Origin: Straminergon stramineum
Taxonomy: Eukaryota > Streptophyta > Bryopsida > Hypnales > Calliergonaceae
Assembly: GCA_963920665.1 (NCBI GenBank)
Contig: OY987265.1
Coordinates: 28,091,001-28,155,000 of the forward strand
Length of the DNA stretch: 64,000 nt
Direction: 5' to 3'
Shown: in pieces, positions 1-11,310 of the stretch
Layout: each line of letters begins with the position of its first letter
Numbering within the stretch: the first letter of the stretch is position 1
Translations under genes and position numbers: made by a program
Notes under the pieces: generated by a model
What the model was told of the DNA's origin: nothing
The model's input: the letters and a program-made list of their open reading frames with translations, nothing else
Database searches by the model: none

Positions 1-915
1 GATACTAAATTAAATTACTTGAAATTTAGAGCAATCATCACATGAATTTCTCATCTAAAAAGATTGAAAGAACTACATGATTCATGATCTAAATAAGCTA
101 GCCAAACTCCTATAAAAGTTTCCCCCAAATCACAAAGTTTCGTTCCAAACTCTGAAGGTTTCGGGCCCAAACTCTCAAAGTTTGGGTCAATTGTTATAAG
201 TGTACAGTCAATTGTTATAAGCAAAGGAAGAATTATATCATTCACTCGTTCATCCAAAAGTTGAATTGGTATATTTTTCCCTGTTAGCATTCATGAAATG
301 ACTGTTATTGTTATGTTCAGAATTTATCACATAGAAGATTTTCTCATGGAGTCTCTTCTGTTGTTGTAATTTTTTTTATTGAGACTGTAGTGTTGTAATG
401 TTTTTTTGAAGCCCTATTATTTTTGGCAAGACGCTGGGGTTATTTATATGTTCATAATTTTTCATACACCAAACTTTTTCAAAAAAACTTTGGTTGTTGT
501 AATTTTTGTTCACTTCCTATTTTTTTGCATGAAGACTCTTAGGACGGGGTGAATGTAATTTTATTTCTCACACCTATTTTGGTCTAGGGATTGTTTAAGG
601 ATAGCTATGTATATCTATATATGGACATTTCTTTCTAATCATTTTTTTTTGGTTTAGGGTTTATGATTGGCTAAGGATTTTAGTTTTCGCGAACCCTATT
701 TTGTTTAAGAAGACTTTTGTATTTCCGGGTTGAAATGATTTTTTCTTTCACGCCCTATCTTTATGCGGAAAGATTTTCAATAAGAGAAAACCAACAATGC
801 AAGAGAGCCCAGGAAAATGAATCACACAACATGTAGCCATAAAACAAACAAATCCAATCATAATAAAAATCAAAACATAATAGATTGACTCATAGGATAT
901 GTCAATCTCATAAGA
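1..915. other. AT-rich stretch without recognised gene
   Basis: Low-complexity T-rich DNA. The only open frame is short (positions 51-290, minus) and has no recognisable domain. It may be the 3' flank of the minus-strand gene that ends near 916. Confidence 0.4.
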
Positions 916-1170
916 CTAAGTTGCAATAGACTCTGTCGCAGAATCTATGTCACTAGAAGAATTCGAGGTCTCTCTCCCCTCGGATGCTGATCCGTCTATG
1001 AATTGCAAGACATTTAAAGCATATGAAAGATTACGCCGTTTGGATTTTGAAGTACCAAACTCTTGAAACGCCGAAGCTAGTTGCTCTACATACACTAGAA
1101 GATCAAAGGACTTCTCCAAACTCAAGATAAGTCTTCGTTTCTTCTTGAGTGCATTCGTTGACATCAATCC
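916..1170 (-). CDS. possible last exon, basic helix
   Basis: An open frame of about 84 codons ends at a TGA or TAA near 916 and follows an ATGAG acceptor. It holds a basic start (ALKKKRRL) and a Ser/Glu-rich end. Phase does not fit the upstream donor at 1267 without a shift, so its membership in the methyltransferase gene is doubtful. Confidence 0.3.
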   Translation of the reverse strand, partial: GLMSTNALKKKRRLILSLEKSFDLLVYVEQLASAFQEFGTSKSKRRNLSYALNVLQFIDGSASEGRETSNSSSDIDSATESIAT

Positions 1171-1266
1171 CTCATTGCGGAAAACACAAATGGTTGAATA
1201 TTAGATTCATGAAGCATTACAAGTATAATGCACACCAATATTTAATAAACGGAGAAACTTACTTAC

Positions 1267-1843
1267 TAGGTCTAGCTCGCCGAACAAATTGGTGAGGTAC
1301 TATGATCATGGCATCTGGATCTTGTGACGCTACAACTACAGGTGCCTCAGTAGCTGAAACTCGTGCGACAGGAGGAGTGGACTTCTTCATGGGCTCAAGG
1401 ATGGATGAAAAAATCGTTCCATCCTCTTCCAATGCCACAATGTGGCGTCCTGATGCGCGACATGCTATAATGGAGGCACCTGAAGAAAAACACAAATCAA
1501 TATCTAAGTGTTTTTTTGGATGGCGTAGACATTGAAAATCAACTTCTGAAAATTCAAACTCACCTGTGGATGCTGTGCAATCAAGCACCAAGTCTCCTTC
1601 ATCAGTAGTCCCTTCAATTATAAATTGGATGAAGCGAGCGTCCTTCTCTCGAGCTCCGCACCACGGGATTTGATCCATATTGTTCATCAACATGGAGTCC
1701 TCGGTGGTGAAGTTGATCAATAAGTCATCACGCTTGAGGTCAACTTTGGCCTTCAACATTGTTGCCGAGCGCTTGAAAAAAAATTCCGATATCCCTCTTG
1801 TACCAAGATCTTTCACCAAGAGGGTGATGCCGAATTTCAAGGT
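1267..1843 (-). CDS. methyltransferase-like exons with SAM-binding motif I
   Basis: Exons 1843-1564 and 1479-1267 join through GTGAGT and TTCAG sites. The junction restores the sequence EGDLVLDCTASTG + ASIIACRASGR + HIVALEED. This matches the C-terminal signature of beta-class N4/N6 DNA methyltransferases: a KPxxF-like helix, the GDxVLDxxAGTG loop, then GRxxxxxExD. Motif I following motif IV gives the beta-class order. After the fold comes a Pro/Val-rich tail. The restored motif across an intron is strong evidence both for the splice and for the family. Substrate and target base cannot be told. Confidence 0.6.
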
Positions 1844-1940
1844 CTGCAAGCATAAACCAAAACATATGTAAATAAGAAGTTCAAAAAAATTATAAAATTA
1901 TAAATACAAACAAAATTTTAAAGAATAGATAAAATCATAC

Positions 1941-2294
1941 CGTGTTGGTTTGGTTAATGGCTGATGTCAAGTGCACCCAATTCATGCCCATCCACTCTTT
2001 CTTTTTTACCAAGTTGGGGTACTCTTGACATAGTCCGGCAATGGTGCTTTTGGCATCCATGCTCCATGAATGGAATACCACAATGCATTCATGGTCCTGC
2101 AAATGCTTCTCTACGAAACAAAATGCTTGATAGATCATGTTGTACTCTGGATCAGAATTCCAATAAGGCACATGATTTTTTGGAAATGACACCCCTGACA
2201 CTAGCAAATTTTCCTAGCAGTCGAATAGCATGAGGTCAAATCCCGGCCATTGATTGACCACTCCATTGTACACCCTAGCTTTTCCTACCACCAT
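1941..2294 (-). CDS. methyltransferase-like exon, motif IV region (interrupted by TAG)
   Basis: Acceptor GGCAG precedes ATG at 2294 and donor GTATG follows 1941, both in phase 0. The text FDLMLFDC then TAG then ENLLVSG lies where beta-class amino-methyltransferases have their catalytic DPPY/SPPY strand. A later strand (HECIVVFHSW) matches the next motif, a hydrophobic strand after a helix. The TAG at 2216-2214 falls inside the expected catalytic tetrad, which is not a canonical DPPY in any case. The copy is therefore probably inactive; a change from TGG or CAG would explain the stop. Confidence 0.5.
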
Positions 2295-2397
2295 CTGCCA
2301 AAATTAATTTAAATTCATAAATACATACCATGTAGAAGGTGTGATAATGTACAAATACAAGGAAACCTCAAAATATAGAATAATATAATTCACTTAC

Positions 2398-3120
2398 CTT
2401 TTTCAGGAATTCCATGACCTCGGTATAGCAATTTGGGCCTTCTTTGGTTTCATTGTTGACAACATCTACAATGGAGACGTTCAGTACTAATTCCTTCGAT
2501 GTTACATCGTCATCATCACCTATAGAAATGACTTGTGTGCTTTGGGTGACCATCTCTTCGGTGAACTCTAGCAATACGGCCTTCCTCTTCATTCCACTGC
2601 GTGCTCCAGCTTCCATCTGAGAGTCTTGATCTACCGTCGATGATGTAGGAACTATACCTTCTCTGTCCTCCTTCTTCCCTTTTGCCTTGGCCTTCTCTTC
2701 CTTCTCCTTCTCTTTCTCCTTCTCCTTCTTTGCCAACTTGGCTACACGGTCTGCCTCTTTTTTCTCTTTGTTTTCCAAAGCAATTTGGATTCGAGCCGCT
2801 TTCCTCCTGTCATTAGTTTCCCTTCTAGCAATGGCCTTCTCCCTTTGTTTATCGGTTAGCCCAGCAAACTCATCTACATCCATATCAATAGTTCCAATTC
2901 CCTCCAAGGAATTTCGCAATTCTACCTCCGATGGATGCGTGTACGAGATTGGGCAATCAATATACCATCCGCCACCACTGAGGTGAGACGTGGTGTATGT
3001 TCGAAGTTGATTTGATGTATACATGCAATCCGTAGAGGCACGGTCGAGAAAATTTGAGAGGAATGGAGGCAAGTTCTTTCTCTCGATTGCCCCTTTTGCC
3101 TCCAGCTCATGCTTGAAGTA
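2398..3120 (-). CDS. Lys/Glu-rich coiled exon with nuclear-localisation-like tract
   Basis: This 723-bp exon lies between a CAAG acceptor and donor GTAAGT, open throughout and in phase with its neighbours. It contains a long mixed-charge helix: repeated KEKEKEKE-type residues with a KAKGKK cluster, likely coiled coil and nuclear targeting. An acidic stretch (GDDDDV) follows. The last residues (EVMEFLKK) lead into the methyltransferase part. No enzyme motif is present in this exon. Confidence 0.5.
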
Positions 3121-3297
3121 CTTGCCACAATATAAAGGAAGATTGTTCCACAACAACAAAGATCAATAACAAAATATGAAGGAAATAAAAAATGCTATTT
3201 CAACCTTATGTAGAACTACATAAAAAAATAATTTGAATTTTTAAACAAATTGAGCTACAACAATTACAATGTGGAAAGTAGAAGAACCCAAAACAAA

Positions 3298-3368
3298 GGG
3301 GCCAAGAAGTACTTGTCAAACCACTGTCGGATCCGATAGTGGTTTCAAAGGTACCTTAGGGACCCCCC
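3298..3368. mobile_element. short palindromic element, GTCGGATCCGAC family
   Basis: A near-perfect palindrome is centred on CTGTCGGATCCGATAG, flanked by GGGG and CCCCCC ends. It lies in an intron of the minus-strand gene. Related copies occur near 6241, 7466, 8020, 8150 and 14497, so it is likely a very small MITE. Confidence 0.5.
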
Positions 3369-3505
3369 ATTTTTGGTCTACCCATTCATTTTCATTTTTT
3401 TTTTCATGATTAGGGTAAAGAAACCCAACACGTTACAGAATTTGAAGTGCTCAAATATTATGAATCAAATTCCTAGGAAGTAATTGAAGCATACCAAAAA
3501 ATTAC

Positions 3506-4719
3506 CCTTCGCACTGCTTGTTTTGACCCCTCGTAAGTCATGAAATTGTCACTTTTTTTGAAGTAGTTCGTTCCTCTCAAGTGAGCCATGAAGCTTTGAT
3601 CCCAAATCTTCCTCCTCCAACCTTCTATATATTCGGACAAGGTCTCAGGTTGCACTGGAACGTTCATGTTGATGTTGATGTTGTCTTGCCTCACCACATT
3701 CTCGAAGTATTCTACAACTACATCTTCAATCTATAAAAAAAGTGAATTAGTTAGCATTCAATATTGCTCTCTAAGGATTTCCAAAATTTAAAATTTCATT
3801 AATTGAAGACTCTTTACTCTTACGTTCTCAAAATCAAAATAATTAGAACTCAAACACTTACCCTAGCATACCAAACGCATCTATTCAAGAAAGGGCCCAA
3901 TAGTGTCTCAAATACAAGCCTTGGTGGAAACCGTCTAGCATCACGTGAAGGCATGGAGGAGTTCCACCACTTCAAAAACTTGATCTTGTGAAAAGGAGTG
4001 GTGTTGCAAGTGGCCACCATTTGAAGTTTTTCGAGAGTCATCTCAGGGACCTCATTTGCACTCCAGTGTTTTTCCACTTGCCCCCAAATTATCTACAATG
4101 TAAATTCCAATTTGAACTCTACCTAAGACTATTGTAATGTACTGATTCTGTGTATACGAAACTTACCTCTTCCAAAAATTCCGGCCCATAACTGGGATTG
4201 GCCACCGTGACCAACTTCATCATCTTCATATTCAACTTGTTTGTCTTCTCTTTTGCTCCAGCTCTCATGGCATGTGCAAGTCCCTCGGGAGTTTTATCTT
4301 GCTGTGGTGTGTTCTCATTGTACTTTCGAAGTGCAGCATCCATTGCCTGGGCTATCTCTTGCTTCACATATCAAATGAAAAGAAGAAATTCTATTAAGGA
4401 GCAAGATAAAAGCCAAAATAAAATATGTTAAGCATATTCAAATCAATGTTAAAAATAAAACCCATAACCATATTCAAATTCAAGTCACAATATATTTAGA
4501 GTAAATTTAATGAAATAATTCCTCACCCGAAAAACAAAAGTTGTGAAGACCTCTAGTGGCATAGAGTACCAAGTCTTCTTGGTTTTAGGTGCCCCACATC
4601 GTTTGAGCTCTGATGGCCTCAACATCTCGTTGAAGCGGTTGATGGGAAGAAGTCCATACTTTTGAACCTGATATAAAGTATGGACTAGATTGGTCTTTAC
4701 ATGAGAATCTTCTGTGGAC
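3506..4719 (-). CDS. middle helical exons of the ParB-methyltransferase gene
   Basis: Four exons are joined by consensus sites: 4719-4527 (193 bp, phase 2/0), 4361-4167 (195 bp), 4092-3862 (231 bp) and 3730-3506 (225 bp). All are open in the required phase. The text is rich in Trp, Lys and aromatic residues (KFLKWWNSSMPS, EGWRRKIWDQ), consistent with a helical linker or DNA-binding region. I recognise no family here. The exact phase agreement over five junctions is the main evidence that the chain is one gene. Confidence 0.55.
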
Positions 4720-4835
4720 CTAAAATTCATAAACACAATATTAGTTAGTGTCTTCCACACCAAATGCATCATTTTTCAATTCAATTCAAAGTCTTAATAA
4801 ATGACTAATTCACGGAGCATGGATGAATTACTCAC

Positions 4836-5512
4836 TTGTTTATGTCATGCATTACATGCATGACCAACTCTGTCTTTTCCTTCGTATCTAGAACAATGGA
4901 GTCCACGACACAATGCCAATCCCATTCTTTTGAGTGTTTCCTTGTGATATGATTCATCCACGACAAGAGTTTGTGATTACCATCACAAACAAAGAACTTG
5001 AGGTTTTTTAAAAACCTCAGCTCTGGCACTGGATCAACTTGGGCATTGAAAATGGCATTCTTCTTTTTCCATAATGGATCCCATTCCTCCATCTCTACTT
5101 CCGTGAATGTTGAATTCTCCCCGGCTTCGTTTGTCGTGGTGACATAAAAAACCGCAGCCCCATCTCGGTATCCTTTATTGAACTCTTGCTCTAGCAACTT
5201 CAAATCACATGCAAGTGTTGGCCTTACCATAGGCATGGCCACCATTCGGCAAAGAGGGATTTGTAGCCGAAAAAGGTGATCGGGCTTCATCCTCAAAGAA
5301 GTGATGGTCTTCACGGAATCTATCTTGTGGTATGACCGCAATTCATCCTCATCCAAGTCCTTGTCTTCTTCTTCCAAGACGTCTACCCCCACCTCCTCCT
5401 CCACAAACTCCCCTTCATCTTCACCTTCAATGTCTGGCTAAGGAGTGTCATCATTGTTTTGGGTTTCTAATATGGTCTCATCTTCTGACAATATTGTAGG
5501 AGACACATCCAT
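4836..5512 (-). CDS. exon with ParB/Srx-like domain (CDGNHKLLSW motif)
   Basis: The exon starts at an ATG directly after a GCAG acceptor and ends at donor GTGAGT in phase 2. An acidic N-terminal stretch (EEEVGVDVLEEEDKDLDEDE) is followed by a folded region. Its key motif, CDGNHKLLSW, resembles the GxHR box of ParB/sulfiredoxin-like domains. ParB domains bind DNA and CTP or act as nucleases; activity here is unknown. An in-frame TAG at 5440-5438 lies in the acidic leader, where CAG would give Gln. The same architecture, with INGQHSV as the box, appears in the gene at 20.5-23.1 kb, which supports a conserved family. The family call is by motif only. Confidence 0.55.
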
Positions 5513-5671
5513 CTGCTTGTGCAAGAATGAAATATAATCAGCATACTTGAACTTGGAGTAATGAAATCAAATTGAAAATGAAAGATACACATTCAAAATT
5601 TGTAACATGCACTTTAGGAATTCAAATTGAATTACATGGTATGTTTACAAAATGATTCCAAATTTGTGGAA

Positions 5672-6155
5672 TCAATCAATATCTATATCCTCCTTTGAGT
5701 CCGAACTCAAGTGAATGATGACAACTTCCTGTCTACCTTCAATTGTGCTACACTCACACTGACATGTGTCCTCCGAAATTGGACCATCAATAGTAATAGA
5801 ATCCTGACTTTCTGAGCTATATTCTGTATCAGAACTCTCAGGAGACATTACGGTCGTCCTGCATCTAGCAAATTCTAACATTCTAGCAAAGCGTTGACGG
5901 CGTCTACGTGCACTAGAGTCACTCACACGACTCATGCATGAAATCTCATACGCATCTGCAGCACAATCAACAGCATCCATGATATCATTGAAACTTACCA
6001 CATCTTTCCCTTTGCCTTCTTCCTCTCTTGGGTCACCTTCAACCTCCACAACTTTGTTTGTGGGTGTCAAAGGTTGGGATGGTCCAGCTTCATGAGCAAT
6101 TGGGAGATTTTGAGGCAGAATAATGGGTGTTGATGTGCTCCCTCTACCTCCTCCC
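5672..6155 (-). CDS. acidic/serine-rich exon upstream of the ParB-like exon
   Basis: Acceptor AACAG precedes 6155. The frame continues to a TGA at 5672-5674 but probably splices out earlier, perhaps at a GTGTGAGT near 5755-5760. The product is a low-complexity linker: an SQPLTP stretch, an acidic block (EEEGKGKD), a basic patch (ARRRRQRF) and a Ser/Glu-rich tail. No catalytic motif is visible. It lies about 220 bp before the ParB-like exon on the same strand, so it probably belongs to the same transcript; the 3' boundary is uncertain. Confidence 0.4.
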
Positions 6156-6240
6156 TGTTTTTTAATTAACACATTCAATAATCTCTAGGTCAATTATATG
6201 ACTTATATTGCCAATCAAAAGAACAAAACCACAAATTTCA

Positions 6241-6310
6241 AGGGTCCAGCAAATGCTCTAAACCAAAGTGTTGGATCCGACAGTGGTTGGTTGTTCCTCC
6301 ATTGGAGCCT
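6241..6310. mobile_element. short palindromic element, GTCGGATCCGAC family
   Basis: GGGTCCAGC end followed by the core TTGGATCCGACAG. It lies upstream of the acidic exon at 6155-5672. Same family as the copies at 3298 and 7466. Confidence 0.4.
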
Positions 6311-7465
6311 TAACTGAAGGTGCATATCTTTAAAAATCATGAAGCTCTACAGTAATCACTATGACCGTAAATCATACATAAAACTCTTAAGTACTCTCTT
6401 TTTCAAAAATCATGAAACTCTTATTCACTAATCATGGAATCCTCATACATTCTCAAGATGTATAAAGCAAAGCATTAGAGATCAACGTACAATTCTTCAA
6501 TGTCAAGCTATACTACAAAGCACAAAATGCTATGAATCTTCACAAAGAGAAATAAGAAAGGGTGATTTGATAATCCTTTTATTAAGCTCACCCTAATCCA
6601 ACAATCTCAAAGAATTTTTCAAACAACCAATGCCCAACAAGAGCATGTCACAAACAAATGACTAGTATCTAAACTATAAAACTTCCACAAAACCAATTAC
6701 CTCATTCAAGTTCATGATACCAACAACAAAATTATCAATAATTATAAAAAGGTGTTGATTTTTATGGAAAAGGCTTGCAACTAGATACTATATCATCTAT
6801 GTAATATTTTCATGAATCACTAAAGCCAAAGAATGACCAAACACAAAGAACCAAAGCAAAGCCCACCTCAACAACATCAACTTGCAAGTTCACCCAAATT
6901 TGAAGGCTAGACTAGGTCATTGAGTCATTTCTTACTGCAACCTTTTATTCCTTTTTTTGAAATAAAATCCCATATCATGTAAACTAAATACAAACGATTA
7001 TATAATCTATAGTGAGTTTTCATAACCTAAAGCAAATGGACTTCACTACATTCAAACTATAACTTTATAGTAAACATCCAAATTTGATGTTAAATTGTTA
7101 ATAGGGAGACAATGTATTGTAATTCCTACTTTATACAAGATTGCAAGGACAATCAAGTTCCTAGTATGAAGCTTTAATTCTTCATTCTTGACCAACAATT
7201 ATATCTACTTTCCTAATAACAAAATGACAAAGGGACCTAAAAATGGGAAAACAAATGAAGGCGGCCTATACGAAAAGCTTAACTATATCAATTTAAGAAG
7301 ATGGTAATTGAAGGCAAACATCCCGAGTTTAATTTTGGAAAACAACCTTCTTGCGACAAAGATAAAACAACCTCCTTGACATTTTATGGTAAAATGCATT
7401 CCGAAAACCCAAACGTCAAAGAAAAAAAAGGTGATGCCTATATCAATGAATACAAAGTACTATTT
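6311..7465. other. AT-rich non-coding stretch
   Basis: No coding frame with a recognisable domain. It is probably an intron or intergenic sequence of the minus-strand gene. Confidence 0.4.
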
Positions 7466-7545
7466 CGGGGGGTCCAGCTAGATCACCTTTGTGATCAGTC
7501 GGATCCGACAGTAGATCAAGGATCCCCAGCTTGACCTCCAAAATC
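7466..7545. mobile_element. short palindromic element, GTCGGATCCGAC family
   Basis: GGGGGGTCCAGC end, core GTCGGATCCGACAG inside a GATC-rich palindrome, then GGATCCCC. It begins the first unit of a tandem duplication whose second unit begins near 8150. Confidence 0.45.
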
Positions 7546-8490
7546 TTGTACTGGAAGGAATTTTAAATTTCAACCCGCTTGATCTTCCACTGTAGACGAA
7601 ATTTAGCCATTGTAGATTTAGATAGAAGCATAACCAATTTGAACAAGTATCCAAGAGACCAGAGCTCAAAGGCCGTGAAATCCTAGAGCTCAAAGGCGAT
7701 GAAATCCCAGAGCTCAAAGGCGATGGAAGCCTAGAGCTCAAAGGCGAAGGAAGCCCAAAGCTCAAAGGCGAAAGAAGCCCACACATCGAAGGAGAACGAA
7801 GCCTAGAGCTCAAAGGCGAAAGAAGCCCAGATCTCGAAGGAGAACAAAGCCCAAACATCGAAGGTGAAAGAAGCCCAGATCTCGAAGCGATGAGATTATA
7901 AATCTCGAAGGTCATGAAACAAAAGTCAATCTGACGATGGTTTGGGTTACGGTTCACAGTGACGTTGCTGGTCGGCCATACCCGCTGTTGTAGACTGGTT
8001 GACCATTACCACGAGAGAATATGGGGGTCCAGCAAATGGTAAGTACAGAGCTATCGGATTTGATAGTAAGTGAGGAACACTTCACCCGACCTCCAAATTT
8101 TATAATTAGGTGTTTCTCTAATTTCCATGATTGTTCCATTCACAAAATATGGGGGTCTAGCAACTAGGGACTACGGAGACGTCGGATCCGATAGTAGATC
8201 GAGGATCCCCAGCTTGACCTCCAAAATCTCGTACTAGAAGGAATTTTAAATTTCAACCTACATGATCTTCCATTGTGGAACAAATTATGCCATTGCAGAT
8301 TTAGATAGGAGCATAACCAATTCGAACAAGTATCCGCGAGACTAGAGCTCAAAGGCCGTGAAATCCAAGAGCTCAAAGGCGATGGAAGCCCAGATATCGA
8401 AGGAAAACGAAGCTGAGCTATCAATGGCGAAAGAAGCCCAGATCTCGAAGCAATGAGATTATAAACCTCAAAGGTCATAAAACAAGTGAT
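7500..8490. repeat. tandem duplication (two units) with internal ~21-bp minisatellite
   Basis: Unit 1 (about 7500-7925) and unit 2 (about 8190-8490) share the same order of sequences: GGATCCCCAGCTTGACC, a common non-coding part, then repeats built on GAGCTCAAAGGCGATGGAAG. Unit 1 has about ten minisatellite repeats and unit 2 fewer. Each unit starts with a GTCGGATCCGAC palindrome (7466 and 8150). The open minus frames across the units are low-complexity Ser/Pro/Leu repeats that come from the minisatellite and are not credible genes. Confidence 0.6.
8020..8222. mobile_element. two adjacent short palindromic elements, GTCGGATCCGAC family
   Basis: Copy one at 8020-8095 has a degenerate core (TATCGGATTTGATAG). 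Copy two at 8150-8222 has core GTCGGATCCGATAG. Both begin ATGGGGGTC(C/T)AGCAA. The doublet separates the two units of the tandem duplication. Confidence 0.4.
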
Positions 8491-8613
8491 TTTTCTAACT
8501 AAAAGACAAGTCGAATTTGGTTGTGGACAGGAGACTGTATGGACACTACAACTCACGTGAGCCCCTATCACTCTCAAACAAAATAAGAGAAGTTCAAATC
8601 AGAATCGTCATAC

Positions 8614-8721
8614 CTGCATTGTTCGACGAGATGGAGTCTCCTGCCTAGTCGCTTCTTTGAGTTTTTCATGTGCTCTTGCTGTACTCCTCGTGTTTCGAGT
8701 CATCCTCCCCTGCTGCCGAGC
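8614..8721 (-). CDS. short basic exon (MTRNTRSTARAHEK)
   Basis: Acceptor CAACAG before 8721 and donor GTATGA after 8614 bound a 108-bp open frame rich in Arg, Thr and Gln. It begins much like the 11.3-kb exon (MTR followed by basic residues), so it may be an alternative first exon or a paralogous start. A longer open frame on the same strand (8608-9024) crosses it, but its 5' part shows no domain. Confidence 0.3.
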
Positions 8722-9024
8722 CTGTTGAATGCAAATAACAACAATGCGAGTGAAAACTGAATGTGTTGAGACGAGGAGTGATGCACCCCATCTCCACTCT
8801 CTGAACCTAAGGAAGTCCCTGTCTAGAAAGACAGAGAAGCACCAGAGAAAACAATGCGCCGCCATGAAATCCGGCTCCGCGCGCCTCTCCACATTCAACT
8901 TTTCCCAAAATAACTCAGAAGTTCCTATTTTAGACTGTCGATCTATGTATCGTGCTTGAGAATCTAGGATTGCTACTGCATGGCTGACGAATGTATCATC
9001 CAGGGATTTCAATCTTGCCAGCAT

Positions 9025-11094
9025 TCCTCGGGTGAAGCGGATTTATTAATAGGAAAGGAAATTATACTCTTGCCTAATGATAGGTGGGTGGGTAAGAAAT
9101 CACGCACATTTGCTGGAACTTGCTAATGTGGAATGTGAGGTTCTTATCGACCATGAAAGCAACCTTTAAAATCTATTTTGACCACATATTGATCTCTGAT
9201 ACTTTCGGCCAAGTTACTGATCCAAAGAACATAACCCATGTCATTTTGCGTATATTTGCGAGGGAAAGTCCTTTTTTGAAATGTGCCAAAGAAGATTAAA
9301 TTTGCATATTTGCAATTAGAGCCCCCATATTTGTGTGCAGAGGTATATAGTATGAATGAATTAGACTCGAGATAGTTCTTTTTTAGAATTTCTTATAGAA
9401 TGATGGAAGGGAAGGCCTGGAAGAATTGACCCCCTCTCTCGTCCAAAAGGAAAAAATTGCTATTTTTTAATTTGTCAAGCATGCAAAATTTATGAAATGT
9501 TGAATTCATACTTGCAATTAGAAGCCCTAAATTAGGTAGGTTAGGTACGTGCAAATAATTAATGACGCACCAAAGAAGGGGTCCTTTTATTTACATGCAT
9601 GCATGGATTGACTAAAGGGGGACAAGCGAATATCTGGGTCAATCCACCCTAGCCTGGTGAATGAGCGAGGGGGGGATTTCACCTTGATCCAATTCACTAG
9701 TGCTTTTAACCCCTAAGCGCTACAACATCCATTTCTAGGATGATCAAAACATAGAAACAAGAGTTTCATCCTTATAAATTCTTGGCTGAAAGTTATTCTA
9801 ATTTGTGGACATGCGTTATGAAGTAGTTGTCCTATGTAAAGGTTAGATTGGATGTCACTAGATTATGTATTCTTCTAAAATTACAAACGTGTGAATATGT
9901 GAAGTGGTTAAACTACTTTGACTTTATTTTAGGGTTTGGATTAGCCAAAATCAGGTCATGGGTTTGAAGAACATAGAATTTTTCAGAAATCACCATGCGA
10001 AAATAACCTCCCTTCAAATCCATTACAATTGAAGATACCCCCCAAAATGATAATATTTTGCTTGTAATTGAATTTTGAGGGAATTTCGGAATTTCCTATT
10101 CAAAATTTAAAAAAAAGTAATGGTAACTGCATTCTTGAATCTAACTACACAAATGGAACCTATAAATCAAAATCTACAACTTCAAATTGTATACCAATTC
10201 CACAACATACTTTCTAATAGCACTTTATAGTGATTCTTTTCAAATTGTCAATTTGAGAGATAAATCTAAACTTCTATGGGTAAATAGCCATCATTTAAGG
10301 GCTGAGAGACATATGTAATTGGTGTTCACAAATGAAAGGAATTCAACTCCCATGTTCTTTATAGAGTTCAAACTACATTGTTCTTTCATTTTGTTGTATT
10401 TCTTCTACATGGAAGCCATTAGATTAAATTTGAGGACTCTAAAAACTTGTGAGTTATTGGGTGTTTTCAAGTTGTGGGAACTCGACATAGTAGCAATATG
10501 ACATGGTACAGTCACTGCCAAGTCAAAAAATAATGTATTTATAAATTTTAAACATGATTTTCCACGAAAAATTTGGAAAAAAAAAATTTAGTTCACTTTT
10601 AAGTTTATCAATTCTATTCAAAAAATTTGGGGAAAAAAAATTTAAAAACAATTTCCCTAAATTCATTAATTCAGCCCATTATAGGCTGGTTCCCAATTTC
10701 TGGTTGCACAAGGAACAATGCAGGAAACAACCTTGAAATGTGCTCTTGGAGCCCTTGAATGTCCCTAAATGACTGATATTTCACAAGTTCTCTAAGAAGC
10801 ATTCATATGACTCATGTAATGAAATGTGACATTCAAACCCTACTATATTCAATCATTATAAAGAGCACTATAAGAAATTGATGTTAATATTGACATAAAA
10901 ACAAAGGTGTTCCTTTAGATGTCACCTACAATTCATCACATGGAACTTAAGTTTCTTTTATTGGAAAGAAAAATTGTTTTCATTCCTGCCTATCTAAGAA
11001 GGCATCATGACTTACCAAGAATGCAAAGCATTTACATCAAATGCAATGATAGTGAACAAACAAAAAAGAAGGAATAATTTTGCTAGGTTCTTAC
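9025..11094. other. AT-rich non-coding stretch
   Basis: Only short open frames without domains (for example 10319-10736). It fits an intron or intergenic spacer. Confidence 0.4.
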
Positions 11095-11310
11095 AGTAGC
11101 GGTGACCTCCTATTGTCCTTCACTTTGTCCGCCTGTTGTGTCCTCGGACATCTCTCGCTGTACCTCTAAGTTGTTCGCTCCAATAGTTTCTTCCCCACTC
11201 CCATCGTGAGTAACAAAGCGAAGTGCTTTACGAAGGTCACTCGATGTGGACTGACCTGTCTTCGACATGACTTTCTTCCCTCGCGTCATTCTAGATCTTT
11301 GCAGTTCCTT
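11095..11310 (-). CDS. probable 5' coding exon of the ParB-methyltransferase gene
   Basis: An acceptor (TTAG) precedes 11310 and a donor (GTAAGA) follows 11095. The first ATG is at 11289. The frame is basic at first (MTRGKKVMSK), then acidic and Ser/Thr-rich. An in-frame TAG lies at 11112-11110, between SEGQ and EVTAT, where CAG would give Gln. No domain is recognised. Assignment to the downstream gene rests on strand and splice sites only. Confidence 0.4.

Larger units (their letters stand above)
916..11310 (-). pseudogene. ParB-like / beta-class DNA methyltransferase fusion gene (multi-exon, three in-frame TAGs)
   Basis: A minus-strand series of exons can be chained by GT-AG sites with matching phases: 5512-4836, 4719-4527, 4361-4167, 4092-3862, 3730-3506, 3120-2398, 2294-1941, 1843-1564 and 1479-1267. 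Probable upstream exons are 11310-11095, 8721-8614 and 6155 to about 5730. A possible last exon is 1170-916. The product would combine an N-terminal ParB-like domain, a long helical and charged middle, and a C-terminal amino-methyltransferase fold. In-frame TAG codons occur at 11112-11110, 5440-5438 and 2216-2214, so the copy looks decayed unless they are read through. Linking the exons above 6.2 kb to this gene is inference; the 5.5-1.3 kb chain is well supported by phase. Confidence 0.6.

Noticed and set aside
7478..8577. Ser/Leu/Pro repeat proteins on the minus strand
   Set aside because: They are translations of the 21-bp minisatellite within a non-coding tandem duplication.
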